DNA of 37,689 nt from JBAVEL01 sp049587715 (GTDB taxonomy: Bacteria; Bacteroidota; Ignavibacteria; UBA10030; UBA6906), in contig JBAVEL010000130.1 of the NCBI GenBank assembly GCA_049587715.1, forward strand, positions 1 through 37,689. Direction: 5' to 3'. Shown here piece by piece: positions 21,296 to 30,078 of the stretch (the first letter of the stretch is position 1; every line of letters starts with the position of its first letter). The notes under the pieces were generated by a model. That model saw only the letters and a program-made list of their open reading frames with translations, ran no database searches and was not told the origin of the DNA. The position numbers and the translations under genes are program-made.

Positions 21296-22864
21296 TTGCG
21301 TACACACCTCATCGCCGCCTTCATTCTCTGGATTCCTCTCGTGGGAATCCTGCCCGGCCAGTCGCGTTCCCAGCCGCCCGTCATCTTTTCGGACCCGCTG
21401 CTCAACAGTCCCGAAGACATCGCTTATGATGCGCGCCGGGATTGCTTCTACATCACCAACTACGCCGGCGACACGGTTGTCAGAATGGACACCGCAGGAC
21501 ACTGCACCATGTTCCTGGACTCCATCAACTCCCCCATGGGGGTGGCGGTCTGCGGAGACACCATTCTGGTCAGTTCCAATTCCCCTTCCCGCCTCACCGC
21601 CCTGGATGCCGATACCCGGGCCGTGCTCTTCCAGGTCAACGTCCCGCAGGCCCTGCATCTCGCGCAGATCGAAGCCGACACAACCTCAGGGGTGGCGTAT
21701 ATTGTGGAGCAGCGGGGCATGATCATCCGTCTGAACTACCGGGCGCCCTCCTACTCGGTCTTCGTCCCCATCGGTTCCGGGCTGGCCTACGGATCCCAGT
21801 CCTCGGAAGTGGATACGGGAGGGCATCTTCTGTACGTGTTCCAGTGGTCGGCCGGCTCCATCATGGGAGTGAACCTGGACGACTCCACGCAGGTGGCCGC
21901 AGCGGCCCCGGCGGGCATCTCGCAGATCACGGCCTCACTGAGCGGACCCCGCGGGGAGATCTACGTCTCCTCCTGGCTGGGAAACGCCGTGTATTGCTAT
22001 GACCCGGGGCTCCCCGGTCCACCTGCCGGCGTGGCATCGGGCTTCGTCCAGCCCACGGGTCTCACCTACCGCCCGGCAAATCACGCCGTATATGTCTGCA
22101 ACTACGGAGACAACACGATCGGCATGGCCCTTCTGCCTGCTCCTCCTCCCGTGCCGGTGTTGCTGGATCCGCCGGAGGGGTCCCTCCAGGAGCCCTCCAC
22201 GCCCCTGTTCCGCTGGAACTCCTCCCCCGGAGCGGACTCCTATCACCTCGGCGTCTCGGACGACTCCCTGTTCTCCACAGCGCTCCTGGATGACTCCACC
22301 ATCACCGACACATCCCGCACGGCCGGACCCCTCCCCGCTCCCGCAGTCCTCTTCTGGCGGGTCCGGGCCGCCAACTCCGTGGGGTGGAGTCCCTGGTCCC
22401 CGGCGCGGAGCTTCTGCACCACCGCTCTCGTCACCGAATCCTATCCGTTCCAACCTCTCTGGAACGCCGTCTCCCTTCCCCTCACCGTCCAGAACCCGGC
22501 CGCCTCCGCGCTCTTCCCCCAGGCCGCCGGCGGCGCCTTCGCCTTCCTCCCCGCCACCGGTTATGTGCCAGGGGATTCCCTGGACACCGGCGTCGGATAC
22601 TGGATCAAGTTCGGAGATTCTTCCTCGGCTTCCATCACCGGATGGACGCGCATCCGCGATACCGTCTCTCTCCACCAGGGATGGAACCTGATCGGCACTC
22701 TCTCCCGTCCCGTACCGGTCTCCACCCTCCGGACGGTGCCGCCGGGCATCATCCTGAACGGATACTATGGCTATCAGGGGTCGTATGAGCCCGCAGAGAC
22801 ACTCCATCCGGCACGCGCCTACTGGGTGAAATCATCCGCTCCGGGCCGCCTCATCCTCCCATGA
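21296..22864 (+). CDS. Secreted NHL-type beta-propeller protein with Fn3-like domain
   Basis: The 522-aa product has a signal peptide if translation starts at TTG 21296 (AGGA 9 nt upstream). The alternative ATG 21206 would add 30 residues and bury the signal. Residues 25-290 resemble an NHL/SMP-30-like six-blade propeller with repeats such as SPEDIAYDARRDCFYITNYAGDTVVRMD and PTGLTYRPANHAVYVCNYGDNTIG. About 295-390 is Fn3-like with SPSTPLFRW-type spacing and FWRVRAANSVGWSPWS. The last 120 residues contain GVGYWIKF and HQGWNLIG, a beta-domain common in secreted FCB proteins. The usual PNPFN tail is absent, so it may stay in the periplasm or be exported otherwise. Confidence 0.75.
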   Translation: MRTHLIAAFILWIPLVGILPGQSRSQPPVIFSDPLLNSPEDIAYDARRDCFYITNYAGDTVVRMDTAGHCTMFLDSINSPMGVAVCGDTILVSSNSPSRLTALDADTRAVLFQVNVPQALHLAQIEADTTSGVAYIVEQRGMIIRLNYRAPSYSVFVPIGSGLAYGSQSSEVDTGGHLLYVFQWSAGSIMGVNLDDSTQVAAAAPAGISQITASLSGPRGEIYVSSWLGNAVYCYDPGLPGPPAGVASGFVQPTGLTYRPANHAVYVCNYGDNTIGMALLPAPPPVPVLLDPPEGSLQEPSTPLFRWNSSPGADSYHLGVSDDSLFSTALLDDSTITDTSRTAGPLPAPAVLFWRVRAANSVGWSPWSPARSFCTTALVTESYPFQPLWNAVSLPLTVQNPAASALFPQAAGGAFAFLPATGYVPGDSLDTGVGYWIKFGDSSSASITGWTRIRDTVSLHQGWNLIGTLSRPVPVSTLRTVPPGIILNGYYGYQGSYEPAETLHPARAYWVKSSAPGRLILP

Positions 22865-22968
22865 CGCCGGACGGCGGCGGGAATCCCCCTGTTCCGCGGG
22901 CGCAGGAAAGGGGGGTGTCTCCCCCCTCGGGGAGCCCGCCGCCGGAGCCGGTCGGAAGCGGCGCCCGC

Positions 22969-22997
22969 TTGATTCTTCCGCGCACTTGGCGTATACT
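22969..22997 (+). promoter_or_regulatory. Promoter of the LytS-like kinase gene
   Basis: -35 TTGATT (22969-22974), 17-bp spacer, -10 TATACT (22992-22997; 5 of 6 match). The expected start is near 23004 and gives a 70-nt leader before ATG 23074. The region 22865-22968 holds GC-rich inverted sequences but no gene. Confidence 0.65.
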
Positions 22998-23073
22998 GGG
23001 CCTGCGGCTCCCCGTGGCAGGGTTCGGAGGGGGAAGACGTCCCCGCGCCCGGCCCCGCTCCGCACAGACCCCG

Positions 23074-24189
23074 ATGCCCTCCACACCTCCCCCCGATCCC
23101 CCGACCGGCGCATGGGCCGGACCCCGGCGCTCCACGCTCCTGTTCTGGATACTGCAGACGGGGGGATGGTCGCTCTACGGTTCGCTTTCCCTGCTCCTCT
23201 TCAGGTCCGCGCAGGTCCTGGACGGGCGCGCCGCGGCGGGGGTGGCCATCACATACCTCGTCGGATTCCTCGTCAGTCTGGGTCTCCGCTCCCTCTACCG
23301 CCGCGTCCGCGCCGTCCCCCGGTCTTTCGCGACGGTGGGCCTCGCCGTCCTGGCCTCGGTCCTGGCCGGCTCCCAGATCTGGTACTGGTCCGACGCCCTG
23401 CTGACCCACCTCTCTCTCGGGGGGGAGTTCTCCCGGTATGTGCCGACCCCCCTGCGGTACGCGGGTACCGTGTACTCCCTCTCCTTCGTGCTCTTCACCT
23501 GGAGCGCCCTGTATTTTGGCATTCATCTCTGGCGCGACTGGCACATGGAGAAGGAGCGCACGGAGAAGGCGCGCCTGCTGGCCGAGAGCGCGCAGCTCCA
23601 GATGCTCCGCTACCAGATCAATCCCCATTTCCTGTTCAATGCCCTCAACTCCATCCGGGCCCTTGTGGACGACGACCGGGAAAAGGCGCGGGCCATGGTC
23701 ACCGCCCTTTCCGATTTTCTCCGGTACACCCTGGACAATGCGGGGGAGTCCTGCGTGCCTCTCCGCCAGGAAATGGAGGCGGTCCGGCGGTACTTCGAGA
23801 TCCAGCGGATCCGTTACGAGGAGAAGCTTGCGGTGGATCTGGTTCTCGCCCCCCGGGCGGAGGCGTTCCCCGTCCCCGGGTTTCTTGTTCATCCCCTCGT
23901 GGAGAACGCCGTCAAGTACGGCATGCGCACCAGCCCCATGCCTCTGCGCATCCGCGTGGAGGCCTCAACGGAAAACGGAGCCCTCCGCATCACGGTCTGG
24001 AACAGCGGGCGGTGGGTGAATCCCCCGGATGCCGGGGACCCGGGAGACGGCACGCACACGGGGCTGATCAACATCCGCAGGCGTCTGGAGCACTCCTACC
24101 CCTCCCGGCACCGGCTGGAAGTCGAGGAGGCGCACGGCGGCGTGCTCGCCACCGTGGCCATCTACCCGGATCAGGGAGCGGCGGCATGA
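23074..24189 (+). CDS. LytS/YehU-type sensor histidine kinase
   Basis: The 371-aa membrane kinase has four hydrophobic helices at about 21-43, 55-77, 87-105 and 129-152. A cytoplasmic coiled stretch follows, then the His_kinase domain with H185 in YQINPHFLFNALNSIRAL, the phospho-acceptor motif of this family. The ATPase part has HPLVENAVKYG at 273-283 and a G-box-like GDGTHTGLINIRRRL. It phosphorylates the LytTR regulator encoded next; the genes overlap by 4 bp (ATGA). The open frame extends upstream to 22861, but the promoter at 22969-22997 lies inside that extension. ATG 23074 is the first Met after the promoter, although no ribosome binding site is visible near it. Confidence 0.88.
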   Translation: MPSTPPPDPPTGAWAGPRRSTLLFWILQTGGWSLYGSLSLLLFRSAQVLDGRAAAGVAITYLVGFLVSLGLRSLYRRVRAVPRSFATVGLAVLASVLAGSQIWYWSDALLTHLSLGGEFSRYVPTPLRYAGTVYSLSFVLFTWSALYFGIHLWRDWHMEKERTEKARLLAESAQLQMLRYQINPHFLFNALNSIRALVDDDREKARAMVTALSDFLRYTLDNAGESCVPLRQEMEAVRRYFEIQRIRYEEKLAVDLVLAPRAEAFPVPGFLVHPLVENAVKYGMRTSPMPLRIRVEASTENGALRITVWNSGRWVNPPDAGDPGDGTHTGLINIRRRLEHSYPSRHRLEVEEAHGGVLATVAIYPDQGAAA

Positions 24190-24914
24190 GGCCCGGACCG
24201 CGCACCGCCCTCATCGTGGACGACGAGCGCCTCGCCCGGAAAGAGCTGGCCGCCCTTCTGGCTCCCTTCCGGAGCATACAGGTGGTGGGGGAGGCCGACT
24301 CGGCGGCATCGGCGCGTGCGGAGGCGGAGCGGCTCCGGCCCGATATCGCGTTCCTGGACATCCAGATGCCGGGGGCATCCGGGTTCGAGCTCCTTCCCGA
24401 TCTTCCCGACGGGACGAGCGTCGTCTTCGTGACCGCGCACGATGAGTACGCCGTGCGCGCCTTCGAGGTGAACGCCCTGGATTACCTGCTGAAGCCGGTG
24501 CACCCCGACCGGCTGAAGGTGGCCCTGGAGAGGATCCTGGCCCGTCCGGGCCGCCCCAGCGCACGGGACCGGAAGCTGGAGTATGATGACCGGCTTTTCC
24601 TGGCCGGAGGGAACCGGCCCCGGTTCGTGCGGGTTGCCGCCGTGATGGGGGTGCTGGCGGCGGGCGACTATGCCGCCATGGTCCTCTCCGACGGATCCCG
24701 GACGCTCACGGGGGCGCCTCTCCGGGAGTGGGAGCTCCGCCTCCCCCCGAAGCAGTTCCTCCGGATCCACCGGAACGCCGTCGTCAACCTGGAGTATGTC
24801 GAGCGCGTGGAACCCTGGTTCAACCGCTCCTATCGCGTGCACCTGCGGGGGATGCGGGAACCGCTTCGCGTCAGCCGGCGCTGCGCCGCCCGGCTGAGAG
24901 ACGAGCTGCGCTGA
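24186..24914 (+). CDS. LytTR-family response regulator
   Basis: The 242-aa regulator has a receiver domain (1-120) with acidic residues D12 and D13, phospho-acceptor D58 in AFLDIQMPG, T83 and K103 (LLKPV). The C-terminal LytTR DNA-binding domain covers about 130-240 (VAAVMGVLAAGDYAAMVLSDG, LPPKQFLRIHRNAVVNLEYVERVEPWFNRSYRVHLRG). It is the partner of the kinase immediately upstream. LytTR regulators usually bind direct repeats at promoters of cell-envelope or surface genes. The target here is unknown, with the neighbouring secreted propeller gene being one candidate. Confidence 0.92.
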   Translation: MRPGPRTALIVDDERLARKELAALLAPFRSIQVVGEADSAASARAEAERLRPDIAFLDIQMPGASGFELLPDLPDGTSVVFVTAHDEYAVRAFEVNALDYLLKPVHPDRLKVALERILARPGRPSARDRKLEYDDRLFLAGGNRPRFVRVAAVMGVLAAGDYAAMVLSDGSRTLTGAPLREWELRLPPKQFLRIHRNAVVNLEYVERVEPWFNRSYRVHLRGMREPLRVSRRCAARLRDELR

Positions 24915-24937
24915 CGGAACCTCCTGCGGAAGGAATG

Positions 24938-25813
24938 TTACGGAGGCGGCTCCCGGGAAGTGCCAACCCGGAGGTGACCCAGCACGCCCAGCACATTCCC
25001 CCCGACGATGAGGGCGGCCCCCGCCGTCATGGCGGCATCCACCCGCTCTCCCAGGAGGAACACGCTCAGGAACAGCGAGATGGGCACATACAGATAGTAC
25101 AGCACGCTCGTCGTGGCGGTGGAGAGCACGGTGGTGACCCGCACCCAGAGTGTATGACTCAGGAGGGTGGGGAAGAGGGCCAGGAACACGAGCCCCCCCC
25201 AGTCCGCGGCCGAAAGGCGCCAGTCGGAGAGCGGCCAGAAACAGGTGAACACCAGGAGGGCCACGGAGAACTGCCCCAGCGCCCGCGTGAACGCGGGAAT
25301 CCCCGCATGCTTCTGATGAAGAACGGGGAGGAATGCGTAGAGAAAGCCGCTCAAAACCCCCAGTCCCAGCCCGACCACCTCCCTGTTCCGGAGACTGAAC
25401 TCGGGCACGACCAGCAGGGTGCCCGCAACGGCCAGGGCCACGGCGGCCAGGTCCGTGAAACGGACGGTATTCAGACCGAAGAGCCGGCCCAGCAGAATCA
25501 GGTGCACCCCGTAGGTGGAAAGACCGATGGTGGCCATGGAAGCGGAGCCGGTCTTGATGCTGAAGAAGAAGGTCAGCCAGTGGAGGGCGAAGACGACACC
25601 CAGGAGAACCAGCGGACGGACATGCCGCCTGCGGAACCCTTCCAGCCGGCCCGTCAGAAGGAGAAAGGGGAAGAGCAGCGCCACGGCAATGCCCAGCCGC
25701 GCAATCCCTATGGTGAATGGATTGGCCGAGACAAACCGCACCACGACGGCGATGCAGCCGAAGAAGAAGACGGCAATCAGCGCTTCCAGGAGAATGGCGG
25801 CGGGTTTGTTCAT
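24938..25813 (-). CDS. EamA/DMT-superfamily transporter
   Basis: The 291-aa protein has ten hydrophobic helices in two repeated halves of five, typical of EamA drug/metabolite transporters (FFGCIAVVVRFVSANPFTIGIARLGIAVALLFPF at the start of the first half; SVLYYLYVPISLFLSVFLLGERV in the second). It should move small metabolites or amino acids across the inner membrane. The substrate cannot be predicted. The start at ATG 25813 gives a normal N-terminus. The upstream open extension is Cys- and Arg-rich and was rejected. It is convergent with the LytTR gene (23-bp gap). Confidence 0.85.
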   Translation of the reverse strand: MNKPAAILLEALIAVFFFGCIAVVVRFVSANPFTIGIARLGIAVALLFPFLLLTGRLEGFRRRHVRPLVLLGVVFALHWLTFFFSIKTGSASMATIGLSTYGVHLILLGRLFGLNTVRFTDLAAVALAVAGTLLVVPEFSLRNREVVGLGLGVLSGFLYAFLPVLHQKHAGIPAFTRALGQFSVALLVFTCFWPLSDWRLSAADWGGLVFLALFPTLLSHTLWVRVTTVLSTATTSVLYYLYVPISLFLSVFLLGERVDAAMTAGAALIVGGNVLGVLGHLRVGTSREPPP

Positions 25814-25836
25814 CGTATGGCGGGACAGGCCGGGGA

Positions 25837-25865
25837 AAGGTATCCGTTTTTCCCCCCCGAAGCAA
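25837..25865 (-). promoter_or_regulatory. Promoter of the EamA transporter gene
   Basis: Minus strand: -35 TTGCTT (25860-25865), 17-bp spacer, -10 TACCTT (25837-25842). The expected 5' UTR is about 17 nt with no clear Shine-Dalgarno sequence. The rest of 25866-26033 shows no recognisable element other than the ribosome binding site of the FG-GAP gene. Confidence 0.45.
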
Positions 25866-26033
25866 TCCGGCCTCCCGGGCGCCCCAACCGGCCCCGCAGG
25901 GAGGCTTCGGCAGAGGGGGCATCGCACTTCCGATGCAACCCGGCGCCCGCAATGGGAGTATCAGGGAGTGTATGTCAGGGGGGGAAGTGGTACATTCCCC
26001 CAGGAACCGTTCCAGCACCTTGGAAGGACCCCC

Positions 26034-27605
26034 GTGAAAGCTCTCCGATCGCTGCCCGTGTTCTTCCTCCTTGTCCTCCCTCTGTACGGCTCCCCGCCGT
26101 CCGGGGGAAGCCCCCGTATGGACATCAGCCCCGACGGACGGGACACCGCCTGCTGGGGGGACCGCGCTCCTTCCCCGGGGGGGGCATTCTCCCTGGACAT
26201 GGTCCCCTATGCCCTCGCCCCGAGTTACGGGTGCGACCTCCGGATGCAGGTTGGAGGGCTGGTCCTCGGAGATCTGGACAACGACCAGGATCCGGACCTG
26301 GCCGTGGGGTGCTACAGGTCCCAGAGCTACCCTCCCTACCCCGATTGGCGCAACTTCGTGCTCTACAACCAGGGAGGCCAGCTCCAGACCGTCCCGGGCT
26401 GGTGGTCGGGGGATTCCACTTCCACCACGGACGTCCGCATCGCCGACTTCAACAGGGATCAGCATCCCGACCTCTATGCGGGCAACGGGGACGCCTCCCT
26501 CACACCCGATGCGATCTACTTCGGGCTGGCCGGCGACTCCCTCTCGCGGCTCCCCGGCTGGACGGCCGCCAACAGCACCTGGACCACCGGAGTGGCGGTC
26601 TGCGATTTCGACCATGACAACGACGTGGATGTGGCCACATCCAACCAGGCCGTCTCCCCCGACCCATACCGGCCGGTGAGCATCTTCCGGAACAACAACG
26701 GCGTGCTGGAACAGTATCCCTCCTGGACATCCCTTGCCGGCGAAATCTCCAGCGCCCTTGCATGGAGCGACGTCACCGGGGACGGGTTCGAGGACCTGGC
26801 CGTCTCCAAGTGGGTCAACTTCTATTCCTGCGTGTACCGGAACAACCAGGGGACCGTGGAGCGCTCCCCCTTCTGGACGGGCAACACCGCCCAGGGGCAG
26901 AAGGGCATCGCGCTGGCGGACGCCAACGGAGACAGCCTGCCCGATGCGGCCGTGGGAGGGAGCATTCCCACGCAGCTCTACCTCAACACGGGAAACACCC
27001 TGGGCACCGCCCCTTCCTGGCAGTCCCGGAATCCCTATCACGGCACGCAGGATATCGCCTGGGCCGACGTGGACGCCGACGGGGACCCGGACCTTGCCAC
27101 GGTGGAGTTCAGCACCGGCCATTTCCGCATCTACCTGAACCGGGCGGGCCGGCTGGATTCCGTCCCGTCGTGGCAGTACGACTCCCCGGGGGCGGGCACG
27201 GCCCTCGCATTCGGGGACATCAACGGAGACGGATTCACGGACCTGGTGGCGGGAGTCTCGGGGCAGCCCTGCGTTGCGGTCTTCCTGAACACAATGGTCG
27301 CGGGGGTGGGGCGGGAAACGCCTCCGGCCTCTGTCCGGCTGGCGGGGAGCTATCCCAATCCTTTCAACAGCTCCACCACCATCCTGTTCGAGACAGACAG
27401 GCGGGAATGGGTCCGGATGGATATCCTGGATGTGCTGGGAAGGCGCGTGGACACCCCTGTTCTGGGGGAATTCCCCGCGGGCCGCCATCGCGCCGTCTGG
27501 ACGGGAACGGATGGGGGCGGGGTCCGACTCTGCTCGGGAACGTATCTGTGCCGGCTCACCACGGGGGCATCGGCGGCCGTCACGAGACTCCTCCTCCTGC
27601 GTTAG
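26034..27605 (+). CDS. Secreted FG-GAP/VCBS-repeat protein with C-terminal sorting domain
   Basis: The 523-aa protein begins with a GTG preceded by AAGGA and has a signal peptide (KALRSLPVFFLLVLPLYG). At least seven FG-GAP/VCBS units follow, with calcium-binding-like loops such as GDLDNDQDPDLAV, ADFNRDQHPDLYAG, CDFDHDNDVDVA, SDVTGDGFEDLAV and GDINGDGFTDLVAG. These build an integrin-alpha-like propeller. The C-terminal 90 residues carry SYPNPFNSSTTILFE and end in LLLLR, the YPNPFN-type sorting domain. It is probably secreted and bound to the surface, with unknown binding partner. It is the second protein in the window with this tail. Confidence 0.85.
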   Translation: MKALRSLPVFFLLVLPLYGSPPSGGSPRMDISPDGRDTACWGDRAPSPGGAFSLDMVPYALAPSYGCDLRMQVGGLVLGDLDNDQDPDLAVGCYRSQSYPPYPDWRNFVLYNQGGQLQTVPGWWSGDSTSTTDVRIADFNRDQHPDLYAGNGDASLTPDAIYFGLAGDSLSRLPGWTAANSTWTTGVAVCDFDHDNDVDVATSNQAVSPDPYRPVSIFRNNNGVLEQYPSWTSLAGEISSALAWSDVTGDGFEDLAVSKWVNFYSCVYRNNQGTVERSPFWTGNTAQGQKGIALADANGDSLPDAAVGGSIPTQLYLNTGNTLGTAPSWQSRNPYHGTQDIAWADVDADGDPDLATVEFSTGHFRIYLNRAGRLDSVPSWQYDSPGAGTALAFGDINGDGFTDLVAGVSGQPCVAVFLNTMVAGVGRETPPASVRLAGSYPNPFNSSTTILFETDRREWVRMDILDVLGRRVDTPVLGEFPAGRHRAVWTGTDGGGVRLCSGTYLCRLTTGASAAVTRLLLLR

Positions 27606-27645
27606 GAGCGGCGGCGACGGAGACACGCCCCCGCCCGCGGCTCCC

Positions 27646-28065
27646 TCAGGTGTGCCGGACGCTCAGCTTCTCCGCCTCGAGAGGCCCGCGGCCCCCCGGG
27701 CGGCAGGCGCACTCCTCCATGATGCTGCGGAACCGCTCCGGCCCGATGCCGTTGGCCGCCGCCACCTCCAGAATCCATTCCTCCTCGGACGGATCCAGGA
27801 AGCTGTCGGAAGAGGCCACGGTGAGCCCGTCGCGGAGGAACATCTCGGCCAGATCGGGGGAGGAGAACCGGGGAGGGTCCTCCTCAATGTGCTCGTTTTC
27901 CAGGATCTCATGGGCGGCGTTCTCGCAGAACTCCCGCTCGAATCCGAGCGTCTTCCCCACCCGGAGGATCAGGGAAATCTCCTCCTCCGTACGGCGCCGG
28001 TCCTTCCGGAGAAGGAGGAGCAGCCCCCGGAGGTAGTGGCTGGCGTCCAGAATGGATATGGTCAT
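27646..28065 (-). CDS. TerB-like helical protein
   Basis: The 139-aa protein is nearly all helical and acidic. It has YLRGLLLLLRKDRRRTEEEISLILRVGKTLGFEREFCE near the start, a repeat-like LDPSEEEWILEVAAANGIGPERF later, and many acidic residues. This resembles TerB/DjlA-type domains with paired metal-binding acidic helices, but similarity is weak and this could be an unrelated small protein. GAGG lies 6 nt before ATG. It is convergent with the FG-GAP gene (40-bp gap) and divergent from the UPF0145 gene. Confidence 0.55.
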   Translation of the reverse strand: MTISILDASHYLRGLLLLLRKDRRRTEEEISLILRVGKTLGFEREFCENAAHEILENEHIEEDPPRFSSPDLAEMFLRDGLTVASSDSFLDPSEEEWILEVAAANGIGPERFRSIMEECACRPGGRGPLEAEKLSVRHT

Positions 28066-28168
28066 GGCGTGCCTCGGAATCCCGGTCGTCTCTTAATATG
28101 CGCCCCCCGGGGGACTTCCGCAAGCCGGACGCCTCAGTCACCGCACCGACACACCAGGGAGTCACATC

Positions 28169-28627
28169 ATGAAATGCGAACGATGTTCCCGGGAGTATCC
28201 CTCCCGGTACTATTTCCGGACCCGGACGATCTGCTCCGAATGCTTCGCCCGCATGAGCCCCGAGGAGCAGCGCGCCGCCCGCATGCCGCGGGGGATTCAC
28301 GGAATGACAACCACCGCGTTCACCATTGACGGATACGAGATTGTCCGCTCCCTCGGGGTGATACGAGGGCTCACGGTGCGCTCCCGCTCCATCTTCGGAA
28401 CCATCGGGGCCTCCCTCCAGACCCTCATCGGCGGCAACATCACGCTGTACACGGAGCTCTGCGAGACCACGCGGGCGGAGGCCTTCGAGATGATGGCCGC
28501 CCACGCCGAGGAGATCGGGGCAAACGCCGTCATCGGCGTCCGCTACGACGCCAACGAGGTCACCTCCGGGGTGACCGAGGTGCTGTGCTACGGCACGGCC
28601 GTGGTGGTGAAGCCCCGGGAAGCCTGA
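28169..28627 (+). CDS. UPF0145 (YbjQ-like) protein with N-terminal zinc ribbon
   Basis: The 152-aa protein has C3, C6, C22 and C25 in two CxxC pairs, a probable zinc ribbon. The UPF0145 domain follows (about 55-148): VRSLGVIRGLTVRSRSIFG, then LYTELCETTRAEAFEMMAAHAEEIGANAVIGVRYD and TEVLCYGTAVVV. YbjQ proteins form pentameric rings with unknown function. The ribosome binding site is AGGGAG 7 nt before ATG. A zinc ribbon fused at the N-terminus is less usual than the bare domain. Confidence 0.88.
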   Translation: MKCERCSREYPSRYYFRTRTICSECFARMSPEEQRAARMPRGIHGMTTTAFTIDGYEIVRSLGVIRGLTVRSRSIFGTIGASLQTLIGGNITLYTELCETTRAEAFEMMAAHAEEIGANAVIGVRYDANEVTSGVTEVLCYGTAVVVKPREA

Positions 28628-28654
28628 GGGACGGGACCCCCGGCGCCGGGCCTG

Positions 28655-28683
28655 TGGACTATCTGCGTGGTTTTCGCTATCTT
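28655..28683 (+). promoter_or_regulatory. Promoter of the tig-clpP-clpX cluster
   Basis: -35 TGGACT (28655-28660), 17-bp spacer, -10 TATCTT (28678-28683), each matching 4 of 6 consensus bases. The expected start is near 28690, with a 44-nt leader carrying AAGGA before GTG 28734. Confidence 0.45.
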
Positions 28684-28733
28684 GCACCCTTTGGGCGAAG
28701 CCCGACCGCGCGCGAGCGGAAAGGAACGGAACC

Positions 28734-30005
28734 GTGGACGTCACCATCAACCCCATCTCTTCTGTCCGGCAGGAAGCGGCCATCGAGGTGCCCGCATCGG
28801 AGCTGCGGCCCCTGTTCGACGAGGCATACGAGGCGTACCGGAGGAAGTTGGAGCTCCCCGGGTTCCGCAAGGGAAAGGCCCCCCTGGAGCTGGTCAAGAA
28901 GCGGTTTGGAGAGGCCATCGAGCAGGAATCCATCGAGCGCGCCGCCGACGAGTTCTACCGGAAAGCCATGGAGGAGCGTTCCATCAGCCCCGTCGGGACC
29001 CCCGCCGTGGTGGAGATGGATTTCCGGCGCGGCGAGCGCCTCCGGTTCACCATCAAGTACGAGGTGAAGCCCGAGATTGTTCTGGGGGAGTACCGCCGCC
29101 TGCGGGTGGAGAAACCCGTGTATGTGATCACGGACCGGGACGTACAGGCGGAGGTGGAGCACCTCCGCCGGGCCAACAGCACCCGGACCGAGGTGCGCGC
29201 GGTGACCGACCCGGAGCACCTCGTGACGGCGGATCTCCAGGAGCTGGACGAGACGGGCACCCCCCTGATCGGGCGGAAGTCGTCGGGCATGCGGTTCCTG
29301 CTCTCCGACCCCACCCTGGCTCCCGGACTCCGGGATGCTCTCCTCGGCGCGGAGACCGGCCGCACGGTCGAGTCGGAGATCGAGATGGGGGAAGGGGAAC
29401 AAACGCGGAAGGGACGGTTCGCCGTCGCGGTCACGAAGATTGAGAAGGTGCATCTTCCCGAGGTCGATGATGCCTTCGTGAAGAAGATCACGCAGGAGAA
29501 GCTGGCCTCCACCGCCGACTTCCTGGCCGACGTGCGGCGCGACCTGGAGCGGTACGGGAGCGAGCAGTCCGAGCGGAAACTGCGCGACGCCATTGCCGAC
29601 GAGGTCGTGCGCCTCCATCCCTGCGAGGTGCCCGACTCGATGGTGGACGGGTTTCTGGACGGCTTTGTGGAGGAGCTGAAGAGCCGGTCCCGGGACAGGC
29701 AGCTTCCCCGCAACTTCGACGAGGGGAACTTCCGCCGGGAGAGCCGCCCCCTCGCCGTCTGGCAGTCCCGGTGGCTCCTGCTCCGGGAGGCCATCGCCGC
29801 CCGGGAGCATATCGGGGTGACAGACGAGGATCTGGACCGCCTGGCGGAGGCGGAAGCGGAGCGCACCGGCATCGGGAAGGACCGGATCCGGGAGTACTAC
29901 AAGCGCTCGCCGGGGGTTGCGGAACGCCTGCTCTCCGACAAGATTCTGGCCTTTCTGCGGCAGCAGGCCGAGATTCGGGAAGTGGAGGTCCCTGCGGCCC
30001 GGTAA
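28734..30005 (+). CDS. tig: Trigger factor, ribosome-associated chaperone and peptidyl-prolyl isomerase
   Basis: The 423-aa chaperone begins with a ribosome-binding domain carrying the signature GFRKGKAP (50-57). A middle PPIase domain follows (about 145-245), divergent but with intact flow (LLSDPTLAPGLRDALLGAETGRTV). The helical C-terminal domain completes the cradle. It binds nascent chains at the exit tunnel. GTG 28734 has AAGGA 8 nt upstream. Its position before clpP and clpX is the classic arrangement in bacteria. Confidence 0.95.
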   Translation: MDVTINPISSVRQEAAIEVPASELRPLFDEAYEAYRRKLELPGFRKGKAPLELVKKRFGEAIEQESIERAADEFYRKAMEERSISPVGTPAVVEMDFRRGERLRFTIKYEVKPEIVLGEYRRLRVEKPVYVITDRDVQAEVEHLRRANSTRTEVRAVTDPEHLVTADLQELDETGTPLIGRKSSGMRFLLSDPTLAPGLRDALLGAETGRTVESEIEMGEGEQTRKGRFAVAVTKIEKVHLPEVDDAFVKKITQEKLASTADFLADVRRDLERYGSEQSERKLRDAIADEVVRLHPCEVPDSMVDGFLDGFVEELKSRSRDRQLPRNFDEGNFRRESRPLAVWQSRWLLLREAIAAREHIGVTDEDLDRLAEAEAERTGIGKDRIREYYKRSPGVAERLLSDKILAFLRQQAEIREVEVPAAR

Positions 30006-30078
30006 GCGGAGTTCCCGGGGAGGCGGCGGCGTGCTCCCCGGCACAATCACAATCACGCACACTTCCTATCCTGCAGGT

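Noticed and set aside
22861..23073. N-terminal extension of the LytS-like kinase
   Set aside because: It contains the promoter at 22969-22997, is proline-rich and lacks similarity to sensor domains.
24171..27626. Long minus-strand open frame opposite the response regulator and FG-GAP genes
   Set aside because: Composition is Gly/Arg/Pro-rich, it overlaps four well supported genes on both strands, and no domain is recognisable.
27606..27645. Terminator between the FG-GAP and TerB-like genes
   Set aside because: GAGCGGCGG and CCGCGGCTC pair with a mismatch and no T-run follows, so it is not well supported.
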